Shown piece after piece: positions 35,747 to 48,264 of a stretch of DNA of 64,000 nt. This DNA is from Isoetes taiwanensis (Eukaryota > Streptophyta > Lycopodiopsida > Isoetales > Isoetaceae), in NCBI GenBank assembly GCA_021234155.1, contig JAJEKV010000015.1:4222902-4286901 (forward strand), written 5' to 3'. The notes below the pieces were generated by a model. It did no database searches. It was given only the letters and a program-made list of their open reading frames with translations, and had not been told where the DNA came from. The position numbers and the translations under genes are program-made. Numbering within the stretch: position 1 is the stretch's first letter; each line of letters opens with the position of its first letter.

Positions 35747-37070
35747 ATGGCCGCTGCCACCATTTCCATTTCCTCCCTGCCCACACTTTCACAACAAACC
35801 AGGGCATCAAGCATCGCTCCGTCTTCGCCAGTTCTTCTAACTCAGGTATCTAGCATTACACTTACCTTCTGAAATTTAAATCTAATGGCATGCATACCTA
35901 ATTCCTTTCTGCTTCCAATTCCTTGCAGCGGAGCTCTTTTTTCGGATCATCTGTATGCAGAATTCAGTCGAGCAATTTTTGCTCTTTTTCATCTAAAGGT
36001 TTACCGTCTCTGAAGGTGAGTTAACAGCTCACATTTCTAACTGTTGATACAAAACATGTTCATTTTGATTGTAATTAGGGCGTCCATACAGATTAGGGCT
36101 AAAACAGCAGGAGCATCCAAGACATTTGAGACTGAAGTGGACAAGCCGCTTGGTCTGACCCTTGGCCAAAAACCTGGAGGCAGAGTGGTTATTACTGTAA
36201 GTCTGCTGTGGTAGTATGGCAGTTTTTTTTTTTTTTTTGAGCTTTATTAGGCGTAAGTGTTGAACTTAAACATAGTATTGCAGGGCGTAGATGCAGGAGG
36301 CAATGCAGCCAAAGCTGGATTAAAAGCTGGGGACCAGGTTATCTACACTAGCAGTTTTTTTGGAGATGAATTATGGCCAGCTGATAAGCTGGGATTTACC
36401 AAGACAGCCATTCAAGCTAAACCTGATTCTGTTTATTTTGTTGTGAATAGGTATGCTCCAACAATATTTTCAAGCATTCTTAGGGTTTATATGCATGCAA
36501 ACTAATCTTCGCCTTTGTTTTTGCCCTAAAATTATTTTGTATCCAGAGGAGCAGATGTTGATGTAAAGAGGCTACCAAAAAGACCTGCGCCTCCAAGATT
36601 TGGAAGGAAGCTAACTGAGGCTCAAAAGGTATGTGATTTTTCAACCTGCAGTTTAAAAGGATGGCATTAAAATCATCACCAAATACCAACGCACATTACT
36701 ATTTTATATTTGACTTCAACAAGCAAAAGAAACTGACACATGTTTGATGAGATTTTACTTGAACAGTCCAGAGCAACTCATGTATGTCTTGATTGTGGTT
36801 ATATATACACACTTTCCAAGCCCTTTGAGGACCAGGTATTGGTTCTTCATGTTAAATCAATTAAATGGTGTAAACTAACACGTAAGATATTTTGTCTAGT
36901 CTGACAGCTTCGAGTGTCCTCAATGCCAAGCTCCAAAGAAAAGATTTGCTAGATATGATCCAGAAACAGGGAGGGCCCTGGGAGGTGGTGGTCTTCCAAT
37001 ATCAGCCATTTTGGGGGTCCTTGCAGGTGCTATTGCCATAGGAGCTCTAGTTTTCTATGGTCTTCAGTGA
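35747..37070 (+). CDS. ENH1: Plastid PDZ-rubredoxin protein (ENH1-like), seven exons
   Basis: The only intact gene here. Exons: 35,747-35,845; 35,929-36,015; 36,092-36,196; 36,284-36,450; 36,547-36,628; 36,767-36,835; 36,900-37,070. All introns are GT-AG and the frame stays open for 259 residues. Residues 1 to about 62 are Ser-rich, a likely plastid transit peptide. A PDZ-like domain follows (about 68-152; 'GGNAAKAGLKAGDQVIYTSS' is its core), then a rubredoxin fold with CxxC pairs 'CLDCGY' (exon 6) and 'CPQCQAP' (exon 7) to bind one iron, then a C-terminal membrane helix 'ISAILGVLAGAIAIGALVFY'. Architecture and length match Arabidopsis ENH1 (At5g17170), a thylakoid protein linked to salt tolerance and reactive-oxygen control. 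The start was chosen because it opens the transit peptide; an in-frame open stretch upstream lacks a better ATG. Function is inferred by homology. Confidence 0.95.
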
Positions 37071-38615
37071 CAACTCCAAGCTAATGTTAATTACAACCAA
37101 AAAAATAGCTTCAATACCACCAATTCAATGGAAGTACAAAATTTGCAGCTGTGATCTGCCAGGAAAGAAAAACAAACATTACCGTGATTTCATAAGTGAT
37201 AGTGTTAATGGTATAAACATCTATCATCTAAAATAGGCAAAAAGACAGACTGTTCATAAGACAGACTTAAAAGCGGAATCATTCTTGAAATCTACAAGCT
37301 TTCGAGATGGATGTTCTTACCCTGGAGTAGATTAAAAGCTTCACAAGAAGCAAGCAATTGGCTTCCACTCTAAGCTGTTTTCCTCTGCTAGTAGAAGAAT
37401 CTCCAAGAAAAACTGAGTTTTGGAATAAGAAGGGCTTAAGGGGAAAGAATTAGCCACTAGAGAATCCTCAATATAGCAAATCACAAACTAATGGAAAGAT
37501 TGGGCTTAAGAAGAGGCTTTGGGTAATCACAAAAGATGGAAGGATTCTCCAATCCATGAATCCACACGAGTTTAGGCTCAGAAACAATATGATTAAGAAT
37601 GAGAGAGAATGGATAATTGTTGGAGCGGATCATTTGTTGGAGCTCGTTTGCATCGAATTCATTGGCGGTAGATGAACTTCTAGATCTGAATCTGTTGATG
37701 TCTTAGCTGACGTCGCGGCGGTAGTTCGTCCACAAAACCTTGGTCAGCAACCGCGGAGTACTTTCTTTGTTTGCCTTTGAAATAGCAGGACATTACTTCA
37801 CAATGTGGTTTGCTCTACATGCTCCAGGTTGAGATGTAGAGGCCTCACTCTAGATAGCATTACATTGTACTGTACATTTTATATTTAATGGAGGCTTATC
37901 TTTAAAAAAAGGGGGGCGTTTGGGCTCCATCAAATATTCAACACTCTCAACAGCCATCCTATATCTTTTGCTTTCCAATAGGGATATGTAAATAGGTATG
38001 AAACGTATCAAGAATACAATTTTTAATTCTCCCACTAGTATGTATACATTATTATGATTATATTACAAATTCTTAAGAAAAATAACCTAGAGTTTCTTGC
38101 TCGAAAACAGAGGTTTCCTTCATAGTCTTGAAGACTTAACGCATTAAGAGGCTTTGGATTTTATGGTTGAATAAAAAACCTGTACATGCTAATTTAGCCA
38201 CCTTATATCTGGATGTCTTCCAAATTATTAATGACAATTATCATTTTGAATAAGGGAGGAACTGGTAGCCCACCCTGGTTCACCAACAAGGTTTACTAAT
38301 GTGATTACCATTCTCAACCTGCAAAAATAAAAGGAAGTTCTGTTGATGTGTAGAACATAAGAATTAAAGGGGCTATGTTGTTTAGTTGGCCTGAACATAG
38401 TGGCCATTGTGAACTCAAATATGAACCTGCTGCTAACGATTTTGGATTGGTGTCTGTCTTGCCAATGATTGTAAAATGCTCCCATTCCTCCAGATTTTTG
38501 GCGCAGCATTGGAGTATCGTGCCGCCTTCATTACATGCCTGTGAACAACATGCTGGCATACACTCTCAAATAAGTGATGACTGCCAGACCCTCCAGACTT
38601 ATGGTAGGCCGCCAT
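37071..38615. other. 3' flank of rubredoxin gene; no further gene seen
   Basis: The first few hundred bases should hold the 3' UTR. An open frame on each strand at 38,228-38,626 gives only weak, unconvincing PPR-like hints ('PSLHACEQHAGIHSQISDDC'), and I do not call a gene. Confidence 0.45.
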
Positions 38616-38690
38616 GTCTGAAATAGAATAGAATAGAATAGAATAGAATAGAATAGAATTGAATTGAATTTTATCATTATATATGGAACT
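38616..38690 (-). mobile_element. Near-bare LINE tail, antisense
   Basis: (TAGAA)n then (TTGAA)n then 'ttttatca' is, on the minus strand, the last bases of the pentanucleotide-tailed LINE ('gataaaa') plus its TTCAA/TTCTA tail. Almost none of the element body is present: an extremely truncated insertion. Confidence 0.6.
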
Positions 38691-39439
38691 TTATTGCGAT
38701 ACATGTAATGATTGGAAAAAGTGCATGGATGTCAAGAAAGAAGAAACATTTACTTATTGTTCAGACTTATCTTGAAGTTCCCAAACTGCAACCAGCCCAA
38801 TCTTTCGACTTTTCCGGTCTGCCTGAAGAATTTTTCTAGTGGACATATGTTGGAGTCGAATTCGTGTTCCATGTTGTTTGACATATATGGGAGGATGAAA
38901 TAAAGTTACTTTTTGAATTAGAAACAAAAATAAATCACAAAGAGTTTGGTTTGAGTACAGACTCCAAGGACTGGAGACCTGCCAAAGCACCGTCCAAAGC
39001 ACATTGCCATTGCACAATTCTGTTTGTGCTGTGTTTGCGATTCTGCAGCATTTTACAAGGTGCCACATTTCATATATATCATAGGTCATATGGCTTCAAC
39101 ATTTTTCATGGTGTGTTTGCCAAGAAATTGCGCCAAAGCTTCCTTAGTCCACTTTGTATTCTGCAGGTGTTGAAGTAAGAACGATTTGCGTAGCTACCTA
39201 ATAGACAACAAAATACTGCCACGGATTCAACAACCCTGATGGATCTCCGAATGTCCAACAAAAGAAAGGTATTATTTTGTTCCACGTTTTATTTCGTAGT
39301 CAATCAATTAGGTAAGCAAACTTTGAGAGGTTGGTTTGATGTAATATGCCATTTGATGCCGCTTGATGTGTGATTTGCAGATTGCAAAATAGAGCTGCAT
39401 TATTTAGCATAAGTAAGGGGCTCGTTTGTTATCCACTTG
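38691..39439. other. No recognisable gene
   Basis: AT-rich DNA before the LINE copy. Open frames on the two strands overlap and have no signature. Confidence 0.5.
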
Positions 39440-42096
39440 CATGAGGCTGTGTAAGGACTTTTTTCGACTGTCGATTATGATGTTTTTGGATTTGGGGATA
39501 CTCTAAGCTCCTCGTATACCTCACTTGCGATTGGATTATGAGCAGGTAAAGGATTATGCTGATATGCTCATAGATGACCTTTCAGGAATTTTGCAGGCCC
39601 CCACGCCTAGAAAGCGACAAAGCAGGTCACGGTGATTGAGCTACCCGTCTTGTCCTTGAGAAAGATGTTTTGGGATAGCATGCGAAAGTATCACGAGGGG
39701 ACTGCAACATTCCCGCGTAATCGGTGGTTTGATGCTGAGTGTAAGGAATACAAATGCCGGCTCCGCCAGATCACAGATCCTGCAATGCGCCCACATGCCA
39801 CCACACAGTATCGTGCTTTTTTGAAAGCAAAGAAATCTCAGTACATTGCACATCATCAAAGGGAAATGTTTTACATGTTGGAAAGCCATCCTAGAACCTT
39901 TTGGTGCAAGGTTCTTGAGAAAGCCAGCCCGACCCTCACGGGGAACATCACTAATGGCGATTGGGAACAATACTTGCGGCAACTCTATGATCCTCAAGGG
40001 ACACGAGCACTCATACCCCCCACAGATTGGTCCGACATTAGAAATCACTGAAGAGGATGATGTTACCCAGGGTTTGCATCGTTTGGCCAATGGGAAAGCA
40101 ACGGACTGGATGGTATGCGGCGAGTTGCTCAAGTGGGCGGGGAGCCTATGGTACCCAGTCCTAACCACTATGTTCAGCGAGCACTACGGGAAGGATTCCC
40201 CGCCCGGTGGACCACAAGTAGAGTTGTCACCATTTACAAGGCGGGGAGATCCACATAGTCCAACCAATTACCGAACAATCATGGTCAGTTCGGTGTTTGC
40301 CAAACTGCTACCAGGCATTATTGAGCAATGATTGACGGTGGGGCGAAGCAATAGGAGTCGCGACCTCTCATGCAAGCGGGGGTCGGACCACGGCATTCAA
40401 CCATTGATCATATCTTCACATTGAGGACTTTGGTTGAGGATAGTAAACCGTCGCCCGGGACTGTATTGTTGCTTTGTTGACTTTTGCGAAGGCTTTTAAC
40501 AACGCGTGCCTCGAGAAAAGTTATGGGAAAGATTGTGGTAACCGGAGGTTCTGTGGATATGCAAAATGCGACGATTATCTGGGTTATGCGAGAGTTGTTA
40601 GGTCGGATGCGGATGGCGAGACAACCATTCACTAGCGGTATTGGGGTCCGCCCGGATGTCCTCTTTCCCCAACATTGTTTGATACGTACATTGACCGGTT
40701 GAAACGGCTCATGGACAATGGGGTGGCGGGACCCAACTTTTGCATCAGGGTCATCGAGGCAACTCATCTATGCGGATGATGTTGACCTCTTAGCTCACAC
40801 TCTAGAGGATATGCGGTCTCACCTAGATGCTCTGGATACATTACGCCAACCCCCACGGGCATGAGCGTCAATCGGCCAAGACTAAGGTGGTCCTAATCTC
40901 ATCCTCGCGCCATCAAGGCCCCTTCATTCACTTATCGAGGGGCAACAAGTGGAGGTGACACCCACTTACAAGTATCACGGGAGTGGAGTTTCCTTTTCTA
41001 CTATCTTTGGGACACTTCCATAAGATTGCGTGTAGCGGCAGGCTGGAAAGCACAATAACCCAGAGCAGAATTGTATGATTGGGGACGGCGGGCACATCTG
41101 TTGGGGTATTGATAGAGCGTTCTTTTGTATGGGGTTGATATCACGGGGCCCAATGGTGTCCCTTGCTACTTGGGCGACTTAGAACAGTGCGAAGGCCTTC
41201 TTAACACGGGCACTCGGAGTGAAATCCACGGTCCCATATCAAATTTTGTTGCGGGGAGGCGGGTTTCGCCACCCGGCAATGACCCTTGATAGACACATCG
41301 TCTATTTTGAGAAGGTGGTAAATATGGATGATGATCGTCTACCGCGACTTGGCTTATGCGGTGGCAATGGGACCACAACGACTCAAGAATTGTTGGAAGG
41401 ATAAAAGAGTGCGGTGGCTAACTAGATGGAATGTCCGGGGAGCACATGTGCATCGGTAGAAAGCAGGCGGTCAGCGGACGGCTGAGATGTTACCTTGATG
41501 CTTGTTTCTCCAGCAAGCTTTGGGATTCAGGGCCACGGAGCAAGTCAAAACAACACATTACAAGCGGCACATAAATCCCACATTAGAGCGAGGCCCACAT
41601 CGCTACCTACGTTCACATCGCCCATGAAATATACGGGCATATCGCCTCCATTCGCCCGCAGGTGCCCACCATATCAGATTGAGGCAGGTCAATGAATTGG
41701 GGAACCCACGTCGGGATAGGGTTTGTCGGTCTTTGCCGGGCGGGGCTGTTGAGGATGAGTGTCACACTTTCGAGCTGCGGGGATATGATCGGTCGAGACG
41801 CGCTATGTTCGATTGATTAGACGATGAGCGCTACACATGATGCGGGGCGCGACCGATTCGCTCACTTTCGGATCATACATTTCAGGAAATCTTGGACTTG
41901 AGGGCTCGGATATGCCCCGATCCAACTATTTAATCGTTGTCCGCCGATCTTATTTGCGCCCGCGGTTTTCCCTCGAAAACCCGCCGGCGAGGGTTTTTAA
42001 TCCGGGCAGTAATGTGACTGCTGCGCTTTTTGTATTGGGTCCCATAGGCCGATTGGTCTCCGTGGACGATAAAAACAATTCTATTCTATTCTGAGT
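39440..42096 (+). pseudogene. LINE reverse transcriptase, broken copy B (longest)
   Basis: The longest copy of the family, starting in the linker between endonuclease and RT. A readable stretch at 39,632-40,051 includes 'NRWFDAECKEYKCRLRQITD' and 'RAFLKAKKSQYIAHHQREMF', typical of LINE ORF2 inter-domain sequence. RT follows: 'GLHRLANGKATDWM' (40,071 on), 'YADDVDLLAHTLED' (40,769 on; catalytic Asp-Asp intact), and C-terminal matches to copies A and C. It ends with 'ggtctccgtggacgataaaa' and TTCTA repeats. Many frameshifts, so it is inactive. The 5' end, with endonuclease, is missing or unreadable. Confidence 0.9.
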
Positions 42097-42779
42097 GTGA
42101 TCTTTTGTGTAGAAGGCTATATGTTTGTGTTTTATGGTGTATGGCGGCTAGATATCAATGGACTTCACGAGCTCTTGGCGCCTTTGGCCATCAATTTAAA
42201 TTATCCATAAGGTATTTCTAGAACCGTGATTACATTTAGTGGACTACATAAGTCCATGTGCAACAAATCAAGGATCTCTTTTGCCCTCTTGAGTGACTTC
42301 CTAAAGGGCAGCCTACTATGCTTTCCAAGAATGCAGCATGCACACATATAATCTTCCACCTTATTTCTGCAGCGTTGATTAGTCCCTTCTTAATCAATAA
42401 TTCAATTGTTTTTTTCATTCCCATTGACACAACCTTTCTATGCCAAGTTCTAATGGATGGGCAAGCAATGTGATTAATGCTTGGATTGTGATCCTTAAGT
42501 AGTCCATAGTTTTCCCAACTCTTTTCTCAATAAATTTAATATCATTATTGTAGAACACTTTACATTCAGTCTTTTTAAAGACCACTTTTTAGCTCAGATC
42601 TATAAGTTGGCATACTAAAATTAAATTTCTAACTAATCACGGTACACACAATACATTTTCACACAAAGGCAAGCACTTTGTCGGATCGATATATCGCCTT
42701 CTTTTAGCACCACTGACCCCTCCGGTTGCGGATGGGTGGCACCCTCTGGGTTCCACACCACTTTGTATTGTATATGGCG

Positions 42780-43275
42780 ATAGCTTTGGGATAGGTTGCT
42801 CCACCCTAAAGTCTATGTACTATGGTGGCAGGTTATCCACAGGTGCCTGCGGGTTAATGCCTTCCAGCATCGCTATGATCCTCGAATATCTGCAGTATGT
42901 CCGCTCTGTCTTTCAGACGTTGAGACTCTTGAGCAGTCTCTTTGATTGTCATGAGGTTCAACTAGCGTGGTCCTGGCTACAAGGTTTGTTTAACAGTACA
43001 CTGGACTGTCGATGCATGCTCTTGGCGTCCTATCCCAACGCATGGCCTGCAGCTAAACAAAGGGCATTCCATCTTGGTTCCGATTGGCTTCTATGGTCCA
43101 TATGGGAGAGTCACAGACACATCTTTCAGGGCATTAATTCATCTGCACGTGGTGTTATTACGGTGGCCCAGAAAAAGATATTGACAGCCTACAAGTGTTC
43201 CTCCCTTGAATCAGAATTGATGGAACGCATCTGGATTCAGGATCTTCAAATTGACTTACCGTTAGTCTCCTAACA
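42780..43275 (+). pseudogene. L1-type LINE zinc-finger tail fragment
   Basis: Reads 'ISAVCPLCLSDVETLEQSLF' and 'DCHEVQLAWSWLQGLFNSTL' (42,886 on), then 'SDWLLWSIWESHRHIFQG'. This is the zf-RVT domain (CPLC...E...F-C) and following Trp-rich segment of plant L1 ORF2. A frameshift lies near 42,930. No poly(A) tail is evident. Confidence 0.75.
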
Positions 43276-43668
43276 TATGCATATGCATGGACATTAGAAA
43301 GTGAAGGTTACGTATTTGCACGTTGGAAAGGCACAGATTATTTCATGCTTTTAGAAAGAAGATCATAGGAGTTTTCAAACAGATCTAGGTGCGACTATAG
43401 AGAACATTTGGAGGCTTTTCAAAGATATGTTAACCAATATTTTTGTCATACACTCATAGCTCAATGTTAAATATATTCTTGCTATCTTTATATCACGGAC
43501 AAATTGCATGTTCCTCTTGAACTAATCCATGTTCTAGCATGAACCATGCCCTCTTATACATGTGTTCAACTAGAATATCCAAGCTTCTTAGTAATTAATA
43601 TATAGATTGTTAAAGTTTACCTATGTTTGCTTTTGTTAGGGCCTGAAGGGCCCAAATGTTTTTTTAGT

Positions 43669-44102
43669 ATAACAACCAACATATAACTACCATTAACATT
43701 AATTAAACCAAACCATTGGGCCCAACACATTTAAATTAAAATCCCCTTAAACCCCTTTGGTTTGGGTGCATATTCACAGGGGGTGGCGTAGAGGCGGCGA
43801 GAGCCCTTATAATTATGTTTTTTGCATTACAAAATCAACACCATATAGTATATTGCACGAAATCTTATAGTATTTTGCAAATCTTGTTATATAGTATAAC
43901 AAAATCGTACATCCATACCCCACAAACGAGGAACTTTTTGTGTACAAGGGGTGAATATGCCTATCCAACGACTCGTTGCGGGAGTCACCCAGGTGTGAAT
44001 ATGCACCCAAACCAAAGGGGTTTAAGGGGATTTTAATTTAAATGCGTTGGGCCCAATGGTTTGTGTTAATTAATGTTAATGGTAGTTTGTGTTGGTTGTT
44101 AT
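43669..44102. mobile_element. MITE with about 110-bp terminal inverted repeats
   Basis: The left arm (43,669-43,780) and right arm (43,991-44,102) are nearly perfect inverted repeats ('ataacaaccaaca' at the outer end, 'ccccttaaacccctttggtt' inside). They enclose a 210-base non-coding core. No target duplication is obvious. Confidence 0.85.
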
Positions 44103-46380
44103 GTGAAATATTGTAGGTTTATAGAGTGCATCATAAACTTACAACTTCGAAAGTATTTGTTAACATGCCACGATAGTCTCAATATAAATAAGTACCAATC
44201 ACTATATATTAGAATCTTTATGACATACATATTAGGTTGAAAAGGTGCGGGGGTATATGGGGATGTGTTAAGGAATATGATTGATATTCTTGTAGCTTAG
44301 CTTATTTTAAAGCTTGGGAGGACTTTTTACATCTGCCCGCGATGAGTGAATTTATAATAGAGTTTGGATCGGGAAGATCAAAAGAAAAACAACAAGAGTG
44401 AGGCATAGACTAATTAAAACTAGACACGGGTTTAAATGTATATGAATTTTAGCTCAAAGCGAACCAAGAGAGACCGAGCAGGAGGGGCCAGATTCAGCGG
44501 ATGGGGAAAATCGTTGACAAGGAACACAAACTCACAGTAGCGGCAATTTTAAAATTTGAAATACGATCCGTTGAGAAATAAGGATAAATTTGGTAGATAA
44601 ATTTACTTACCAAAATTTAAAATTTAACTAGTCAAAAGCACGTTTGATTACTTAAGCTTAGAAAGTTAGTTGGTAGAATAATTTCAGTGTTTCAGCAATG
44701 CAAGAGAAAAAGTATAATTATTTTGGTCTAGAAATACAACCAACCATATAGTAGCCTCCACTTGTTATGTAACCTTCACTTGTTATGCAATCCATTTAAG
44801 CATTATCTATCTATCAAAACAACTATCTATCTATCTATTATCTGAGGCTCAAGCGTATGCAAAATATTCTTACTAATAAAGGCATGCATAGATGCTCTTC
44901 TTACTATGTCACTTCTTAATCCATGCCGTATTCCCATTTTTGAACACTTCAATTAAATCATGCAACCATGACTTTCATCTCTTGCTACATGGATCCAAAG
45001 AATCATCACTGCATCCTCTGGTTGCAGCAATATACTTGTTCATGAACTGGTGGAAGTTGTGCCTTTAAGAGAAGCTACTGCTATGAACGCTGCAAGTTTG
45101 CATATAATAACATCTGCTGCAACATTTCCTCTCTTATTCATGGTAGGGATGACCAGGAATGACGGAACATGAAAAGGAATTTACCTGACAATGGTTGTGA
45201 ATGCCTTCTCTAAATGCTGAAACAATTAGAAGAATGTCAAACCATTAACTATAATTGATCATTTTGTAGCAAAAGCACTGCTTGTACCATGTAAAGTACA
45301 ATGCGACTACCACAAAACTCGATCCAACAGATTGCTTTTGCAGGAAAGCACCGAAGCAGTCTTTGGTGGGAGAAAGACGAATTTCATATTATTGAAACCT
45401 TAGAGGAAAGAGCACTTACCTAAAACATAAGCCTCTTATAGAGCAATATTTGGTTGAAGTATGTGTCCCATGCTTATTTGGTAGTACCTTAAGAAGCTAG
45501 GAGAGACAAAAAAATAACTATCAGCACGAAAAAAAAAAAGAAGGAAAAATGATGGACCGAGGAAGAATAAATGAATGGAGGAAGGATCGAGGTGAGAAAA
45601 TGAGAAGGGACCTTGGGTTAAGAAAATTGTTAAAAAGCAAAGATTACTAGGGAGCAATAGAAACAACCATTGAAAGGAAACTTAAAAAGGAATTGTTAAC
45701 AAAAGGAAAATTGATGGACGAAACGGAATTGTTAAACGAAAAGAAACTTCTTGAATGTTGACATGCACGAAAAAGCCATGGCCAAATCTGTGTATGCATG
45801 TCGATTCCTTTTAAAATACTTGAGACTTTCAATTATATGCCAAGGACTTCTTTGATAAGTCGAAAATATGTAGCCAGATTTCATCATTAAATTCGATTTA
45901 CCAAATAAAAGTTTGCTTGCATCGAACATCTCCATGACTCATCTTGCTGAAATACTCTGTCATGCCGTTCCTAATTTGAATTACTCAGATTCACGTGGAG
46001 CAATGCTTCACTAACGATTGTCAACGAATTGGTTACCGGGATTGATCAAATTATAAGAATTCTTGCTGAAATTACATCTATGCATAGTGTTCTGTTTTAA
46101 GGTCTGCAGATTGATGCCTGAGACTGCTTCATCAAGTTTGAATTATCAACCTGGTGCTTGAACCAGCCTTATGGTGACCGACAAGCCACCTAGAATTTCC
46201 TTAAATTTTCATAGCACTAGATGATATCAGACACTTGTAAGTGATCCACGTGAACAAAAGCCCTAGCTGGCAGCAACGACTGGATACACTAAAATTGCTT
46301 CAAAGTCTCATTCCACAATAGCATTGCCACGAACCCTTTGCCTCTCCTTGTTGCCCAAACTAAAGAAAAAAAGAAACATT
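44103..46380. other. No recognisable gene
   Basis: AT-rich. A (CTAT)n microsatellite lies at about 44,808-44,840. The open frames on the minus strand at 45,436-45,935 have no signature. Confidence 0.5.
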
Positions 46381-46384
46381 ATTC

Positions 46385-46712
46385 GTGATAGCAAGACAAC
46401 CTACATAAAAACCAAGACAACTTGCATAATCATCAAGGCAACCTGCATATGAGTAAGAACATGCATATCTTTATGACATGATGTAGCTGGCAACCTGCAT
46501 ATGAGTAGAACATGCATACGTTTTAGACATGATATAGCTGGCCTACAAGAACAATTGAATTTGGTATATCTTTTTGACATGATATACCTGGCCTACAGGA
46601 ACAATTGAATTTGGCACCTCAGTGAATCGTGCAGTAAATGGTCTTCAAGGAAAATGCCTAGCAAAAATCCAGAATCGTGCAAAAAATGGTCTTCAAGAAG
46701 AATACCTGGCAG
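46385..46712. repeat. Cluster of short tandem duplications
   Basis: Three adjacent duplications: a 51-base unit starting 'caacctgcatatgagta' (two copies from about 46,440), a unit starting 'ctacaagaacaattgaattt' (two copies), and a unit starting 'gaatcgtgcagtaaatggtc' (two copies from about 46,625). Confidence 0.75.
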
Positions 46713-47269
46713 CCAGCAGTGTACACGTGCTACTGTATGTAGCTTCGGAGTCAACAATGTATTGGTTGATTTCCCATGGTTCAGGTGATCCTAAAAAATA
46801 AAGCCATGAAGGCGTTTGACCCCATTACACGCCTGCATGAGGGCCCAAATCTTGCATCGTGGCATATCCCCAATCCAAGGGCCCAAGATTTAGGATACAA
46901 TCGTTTATCAATAAATAGGCGATCTTGATATTGATCATGGTTTGCACATTCGGGTTCAATGTGGTACCTTTCCAGCTTCTAACCATCAAATTTCTATCTG
47001 ACTAGACAAAATTACAGATTTAAAGACTTCCCTGCTTTCTCACAACCTTTCCCTGCTATTTGATCTTCCCTGAAGCAACAACTTGGCAAGTTTGGAACAA
47101 TTTCTTGGACAATGCTTGAACAAATATAACTGCAACATCAATCAACCTAGCAACTTCCATAAAGACTTTGGGGCAATAAGTCTACTGTGATGAAATTCTT
47201 CTTCACTCCATTGTTCCTCCAGAACTCATCCTGCTCTTCCAAGAAAGTACCTTATCAACCTTGTGTCCT

Positions 47270-48090
47270 TCAATAACTGATCCATTAAAATTGTTGAAAC
47301 CTTGAAAATTCAAATGTTACTGCATGTGAATTACAGCACCACCATCCTGCAATATCCCAGCTTAGTTCACTAGCTATGTACAAAATTTGGAAGCTTGAAA
47401 GTAAGCAAAGCAAGGGCATTGGATACAACAGCTTTCTTGAGATGTCTTTGTTTGGCCAATCCTTTAAGCATAGTTGTCTAAGAGAATATATTTTATGAGG
47501 CATTTGTTCAAAAGAGCTGGAAGGCTTGTTCATATTTTCCTTGTGACACATATCCTGAAACCATAGCAGTCCATGATACAACATTCGGATTAGGCATAGC
47601 TTGAAAGAGTTGAAAAGCCTTATTTATTAGTCCCTTCCCAGCAAAACCCGAGATCAAAGCTGTCCATGAGACAATGAGTCTTCTCTGCCATTCGGCTTAA
47701 AAGATTAATAGCTTCAGTAAGCTCTCCTGCTGAGCAAAAGCAGCAAGCATTGTATTCCACAATACTGCATTTTTTTCTAATATTTGTTCAAATATACATC
47801 GAGCCTCTTTAGGCTGTCCTTTTCTAATATATAATGAAAGGATAATATTCCAGGAGAAAGAACTTCGCTCATTTAATTGATCAAATACTCATCTGGCATC
47901 ACCCAAAGCTCCACAATTTCCATACATTTGCATAAGCAAAGTAAGCCTAATATACGACATCCTGAAGCCCAATTCTTAAAATATGATCATGAATAGATCA
48001 GAGCATATGTACGCGTAACTTCACAAACTAATACTTCATCCAAAATACTTTTATGAGAATGTGAAACTGGAATACCTCGTTCTAAACTGT
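47270..48090 (-). pseudogene. Pentatricopeptide-repeat (PPR) protein fragment
   Basis: Minus-strand reading with frameshifts: 'TLLMQMYGNCGALGDA' and 'VFDQLNERSSFSWNIILSLY', 'IRKGQPKEARCIFEQI', 'WNTMLAAFAQQ', 'GELTEAINLLSRM', 'VSWTALISGFAGKGLINKAF', then 'NPNVVSWTAMVSGYVSQGKY'. These are consecutive PLS-type PPR motifs (the 'VSWTAMVSGY...G...A..LF..M' rhythm) from the organelle RNA-editing family. At least four frameshifts and stops (for example at 47,518 and 47,690) disable it, and no E/DYW end remains. It begins right after a VPS4-like fragment. Confidence 0.8.
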
Positions 48091-48094
48091 TTAC

Positions 48095-48264
48095 GAAAAG
48101 TTCAAAGTCAAACAAAATGTAGGTACTATTTGCACATGCTTTTCCCATCAAGCCATCAGTTGCATGACAGTTTTCATTGGCGTGATCACATCAAGGTAGG
48201 ATTTCCCTGTCCCAAGTGGTCCATACAACAAAAAAGTCCTCCAAGGTTTCCTTATCCCTGCATC
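48095..48264 (-). pseudogene. VPS4/SKD1-like AAA ATPase exon fragment
   Basis: Minus-strand reading 'DAGIRKPWRTFLLYGPLGTG' then 'KSYLDV' (48,264 down to 48,187). This matches the Walker A region of the ESCRT ATPase VPS4/SKD1, whose hallmark is '...[22 protein letters not shown]'; the second Pro of GPPGTGKS is Leu here. The frame then slips, and 'ACANSTYILFDFEL' resembles the next stretch. Only about 55 codons are seen, with no Walker B. It is joined without a visible gap to the PPR fragment. Intact VPS4 acts on endosomal membranes; this piece cannot. Confidence 0.65.

Noticed and set aside
38375-38626. Possible PPR remnant
   Set aside because: Only a vague 'LHACEQHAGIHSQI' resemblance. No repeated 35-residue rhythm could be read on either strand.
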